Of a stretch of 64,000 nt of DNA, positions 61,769 through 64,000 are shown piece after piece. The notes under the pieces were generated by a model. That model saw only the letters and a list, made by a program, of their open reading frames with translations. It was not told where the DNA came from and ran no database searches. The DNA is from Winogradskyella endarachnes (GTDB lineage Bacteria; Bacteroidota; Bacteroidia; Flavobacteriales; Flavobacteriaceae). The translations under genes were made by a program, and so were the position numbers. The stretch is from assembly GCF_009741275.1 (NCBI RefSeq), contig NZ_WOWS01000002.1, positions 496,001 to 560,000 on the forward strand. Reading direction: 5' to 3'. Each line of letters starts with the position of its first letter. The first letter of the stretch is position 1.

Positions 61769-64000
61769 ATGAACTCTCTCTACAATTTAAAGTTGCGTAA
61801 ATTGCTAATGCTAACAATTTTATTGGCTTCTACAATATCCGTTTTTGCCCAAACAACATATTATATTAATGATCCGGGTGCACTTGAAAATCAAACTTAT
61901 GTACCAGGTGATGTAATTATTTTAGAAAATGGTATTTATAATACCGATGAGCGAATAGATTTTATTGGAAATGGTACTTCAGATAACCCAATTATTTTTA
62001 GATCAGAAACACCAGGAGGTGTTGTTTTTACTGGAGGATTAAAAATGAATATTGGAGGTGACTATGTTGTTGTTGATGGTTTTCATTGGCAAGGTGGTTA
62101 TGGTGCTAGTAACTTTATTCAATTTAGAGATGGTTACGATTATGCTAACCATAGCACCATACAAAATTGTGTTATAGATGGTTTGGAAATTGAACCAGAT
62201 GATGTTGCAGATGATTTAGCTGATGGATCTATCACAAAACACAGATGGATTGTATTATACGGAACTTACAATACAGTAATAAACTGTTCTTTTATGAACA
62301 AAGCAAGTGCAGGTGCTTTAATTTTGGCCGAATACGCTTATAATGCCACGCCAGATGAAGGCGTTACCAATACACGTTGTGATATTGTTGGGCACACAAT
62401 AAGTAATAATTATTTTTATAATTATGAAAAAATAGATAATACCTTAAGTAATTCTGGCGATAGTGAAACCATTAGAATTGGTACAAGTGAATATCAAAAT
62501 GTTAATAGCAATGTAACAGTTAGTAATAACTATTTTGTTGAAGCCGACGGTGAAAATGAAATTATAACTAATAAGAGTAAAAACAATAGTTATGTAAATA
62601 ATACCTTTAGAAGATGTAGAGGTTCTTTAGTATTAAGACACGGTTCTAATGCTACAGTAGAAGGAAATTATTTTTTGGGCGAAAATGTTGACGGAACAGG
62701 AGGTATAAGAATTACAGATAGCGATCATACCATTACTAATAATTACATTCAAGATTGTATAACGGTAATTGATCAGGCAAAATGGAATAACGGAATTACC
62801 TTTTTAGGAGGAAGTGCAAATGATGCTGTTTTGTGTACATCTACCAGTGTTTCTAATGGTTACCAACAATCTCAAAATATAAATATTTCTAATAATTCTA
62901 TTGTAAATACTAATGCACCGTTATTTTATAATACAGATAAAGGGTCTACAGATCCAACAGGTACCGTAGCTAATAATTTAATTTATTTTGAAGCTGGTAA
63001 TGCTAATATCACGGATGTTTTTACAGGTGATACAGCGACATCTTATACCGATTTAGGAACAGCACTTACTTATACTGGTAATGTATATACAGGTACGGTT
63101 TTAGGAGAAACTAATACTGGTTTCTCAGAGGAAACAGGTATTACAGCGACTCCTAGTGGTGAAATATTTACTTTTGCTGGAGCAGGATCTACTGGTAAGG
63201 GAGCAGATTTAGGCACTTACACACCAATTACAGATACTATGGTTGGTTATGGAATTGGAGCTTGTTTTGTAGATAATTTAGGTAATAATATAACAGATGG
63301 GAATTGTACTATAGAGATTCCAGAATCTTTAATAGTAAGTACCTTAGACCCGTTAGCACCCGAGGCAAACAGTTATGATGTCTCTGTTTTTGCAAACGTA
63401 AGCTGGACAGCGATGTCTAACGACACATGGATTTCTATAGATATTACCGCAGGTACTGGTGATGAAACTGTATCTGTTTCAGTTACAGAGAATATAGAAA
63501 CATCAAATAGAGTAGGTACTGTAACATTTACCCAAGACCCAGGAGGAGATGATATAGTAAGAACATTAACGGTAACACAAGAAGGTGCGGATCTAACGGA
63601 CTTATATGATCTTATCAATGATGTGCCAGGAGGAGGACCAGTTTCTATTCATTCTTTTTCGAGCGATAATGCAAGTGATAGTCCGCCAGAGATTGCTATT
63701 AATACTTTAGATAAAGATAACTCTAGTAGTTCTATTTGGGCAGCTCAAGATGGCGCTGTTGTTTCTGGTGATTATAAAGGAGATGGAGAGTATATTATTT
63801 ATGATCTAGGTGCTGAATACAATTTAGATTTAATACAATTTAGTACTACAAATAAGTCAGATCCTTTTGGGTATCAAATATGGGTGTCAACAACAGGTAC
63901 AGCAGATGCAGATTTCACAAAAGTTTTACCAGAAGTAGACGACTTATTATTAACTGCTACTAACACAATGGATTTTAACCAATATGAACTTACAGTGGCT
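61769..64000 (+). CDS. PL6 family polysaccharide lyase (alginate-lyase-type), C-terminus beyond window
   Basis: The frame is open from ATG 61769 to the edge (744 codons visible). A signal peptide ends SVFAQTT. A right-handed beta-helix (about 30-480) contains the PL6 catalytic pair: Lys269 in NKSKNNSYVNNTF and Arg290 in LVLRHGSNATVEG, 21 residues apart as in chondroitinase B and AlyGC. A BACON module follows (about 515-610; WTAMSNDTWISIDITAG), then the start of a discoidin (F5/8 type C)-like domain from about 630. It should cleave alginate, or a related uronic-acid polymer, by beta-elimination outside the cell. No T9SS tail can be judged because the end is missing. Confidence 0.9.
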   Translation, partial: MNSLYNLKLRKLLMLTILLASTISVFAQTTYYINDPGALENQTYVPGDVIILENGIYNTDERIDFIGNGTSDNPIIFRSETPGGVVFTGGLKMNIGGDYVVVDGFHWQGGYGASNFIQFRDGYDYANHSTIQNCVIDGLEIEPDDVADDLADGSITKHRWIVLYGTYNTVINCSFMNKASAGALILAEYAYNATPDEGVTNTRCDIVGHTISNNYFYNYEKIDNTLSNSGDSETIRIGTSEYQNVNSNVTVSNNYFVEADGENEIITNKSKNNSYVNNTFRRCRGSLVLRHGSNATVEGNYFLGENVDGTGGIRITDSDHTITNNYIQDCITVIDQAKWNNGITFLGGSANDAVLCTSTSVSNGYQQSQNINISNNSIVNTNAPLFYNTDKGSTDPTGTVANNLIYFEAGNANITDVFTGDTATSYTDLGTALTYTGNVYTGTVLGETNTGFSEETGITATPSGEIFTFAGAGSTGKGADLGTYTPITDTMVGYGIGACFVDNLGNNITDGNCTIEIPESLIVSTLDPLAPEANSYDVSVFANVSWTAMSNDTWISIDITAGTGDETVSVSVTENIETSNRVGTVTFTQDPGGDDIVRTLTVTQEGADLTDLYDLINDVPGGGPVSIHSFSSDNASDSPPEIAINTLDKDNSSSSIWAAQDGAVVSGDYKGDGEYIIYDLGAEYNLDLIQFSTTNKSDPFGYQIWVSTTGTADADFTKVLPEVDDLLLTATNTMDFNQYELTVA

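Noticed and set aside
1..64000. CRISPR arrays, rRNA, tRNA, insertion sequences, prophage
   Set aside because: No regularly spaced direct repeats, no GC-rich structured RNA gene and no transposase or integrase motif was seen in any spacer or frame.

Overview
The window looks like chromosome of a marine member of the Flavobacteriaceae (Bacteroidota). The DNA is AT-rich and spacers are A/T-laden. Promoters show the Bacteroidota TAnnTTTG -7 element. Genes typical of the family are present: gldI, a fused ccoNO with ccoG/H/Q/S/I, DUF3810, a LETM1-related protein, 2TM-domain proteins and many N-terminal lipoprotein signals. A PL6 alginate-lyase-type gene at the right edge suggests a marine, algal-polysaccharide lifestyle. 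I cannot fix the genus. I saw no rRNA, tRNA, CRISPR array, IS element or prophage.

Layout. 1-9.7 kb: an M48 protease (cut by the window edge), a TrmH-type rRNA methyltransferase, two envelope proteins, a pair of exported amidohydrolases and a DUF3810 protein. 9.9-15.3 kb: a PepD-like dipeptidase, a collagen-like/beta-propeller lipoprotein and a large di-haem peroxidase lipoprotein. 15.3-18.8 kb: a cyclophilin-FKBP fusion, GldI, an NrnA-like DHH phosphoesterase and divergent ndk. 19.1-23.5 kb: one operon encoding two exported proteins, a LytS-type kinase with a C-terminal 2TM domain, three stand-alone 2TM proteins and a LytTR response regulator. Its promoter region carries a 21-bp-period direct repeat resembling known LytTR sites. 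23.5-27.4 kb: DnaJ-domain protein, a decayed Fic gene and three poorly known genes.

27.4-40.7 kb is a low-oxygen respiration block: YceI lipoprotein, hemN, a universal stress protein, the cbb3 oxidase cluster (ccoI, ccoS, ccoNO, ccoQ, ccoP, ccoG, ccoH, SafE-like exporter) and a Crp/Fnr regulator. Three FNR-like boxes (consensus ATGAYAAWTRTCAT) stand in front of hemN, ccoS and ccoI with the same box-to-promoter distance, so these genes probably form one regulon controlled by the local Crp/Fnr protein.

40.7-53 kb: a large BNR/VPS10-type exported protein, an AAA+ ATPase/VWA pair, a frameshifted YdeI-like gene and a run of exported M1 and M28 peptidases, a TolB-like/DUF6265 protein and an esterase. 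53-61.5 kb: a fatty-acid beta-oxidation operon (MarR regulator, fadN-like, fadA-like, fadE-like) with a four-helix-bundle protein gene apparently inserted in it, plus an acyl-CoA synthetase. 61.7 kb to the end: a PL6-BACON-discoidin polysaccharide lyase, incomplete, with paired dyads in its promoter region.

No clear-cut new defence or mobile system is visible. The best candidates for new biology are the 2TM-expanded LytS/LytTR operon with its putative operator, and the precise FNR-box geometry.
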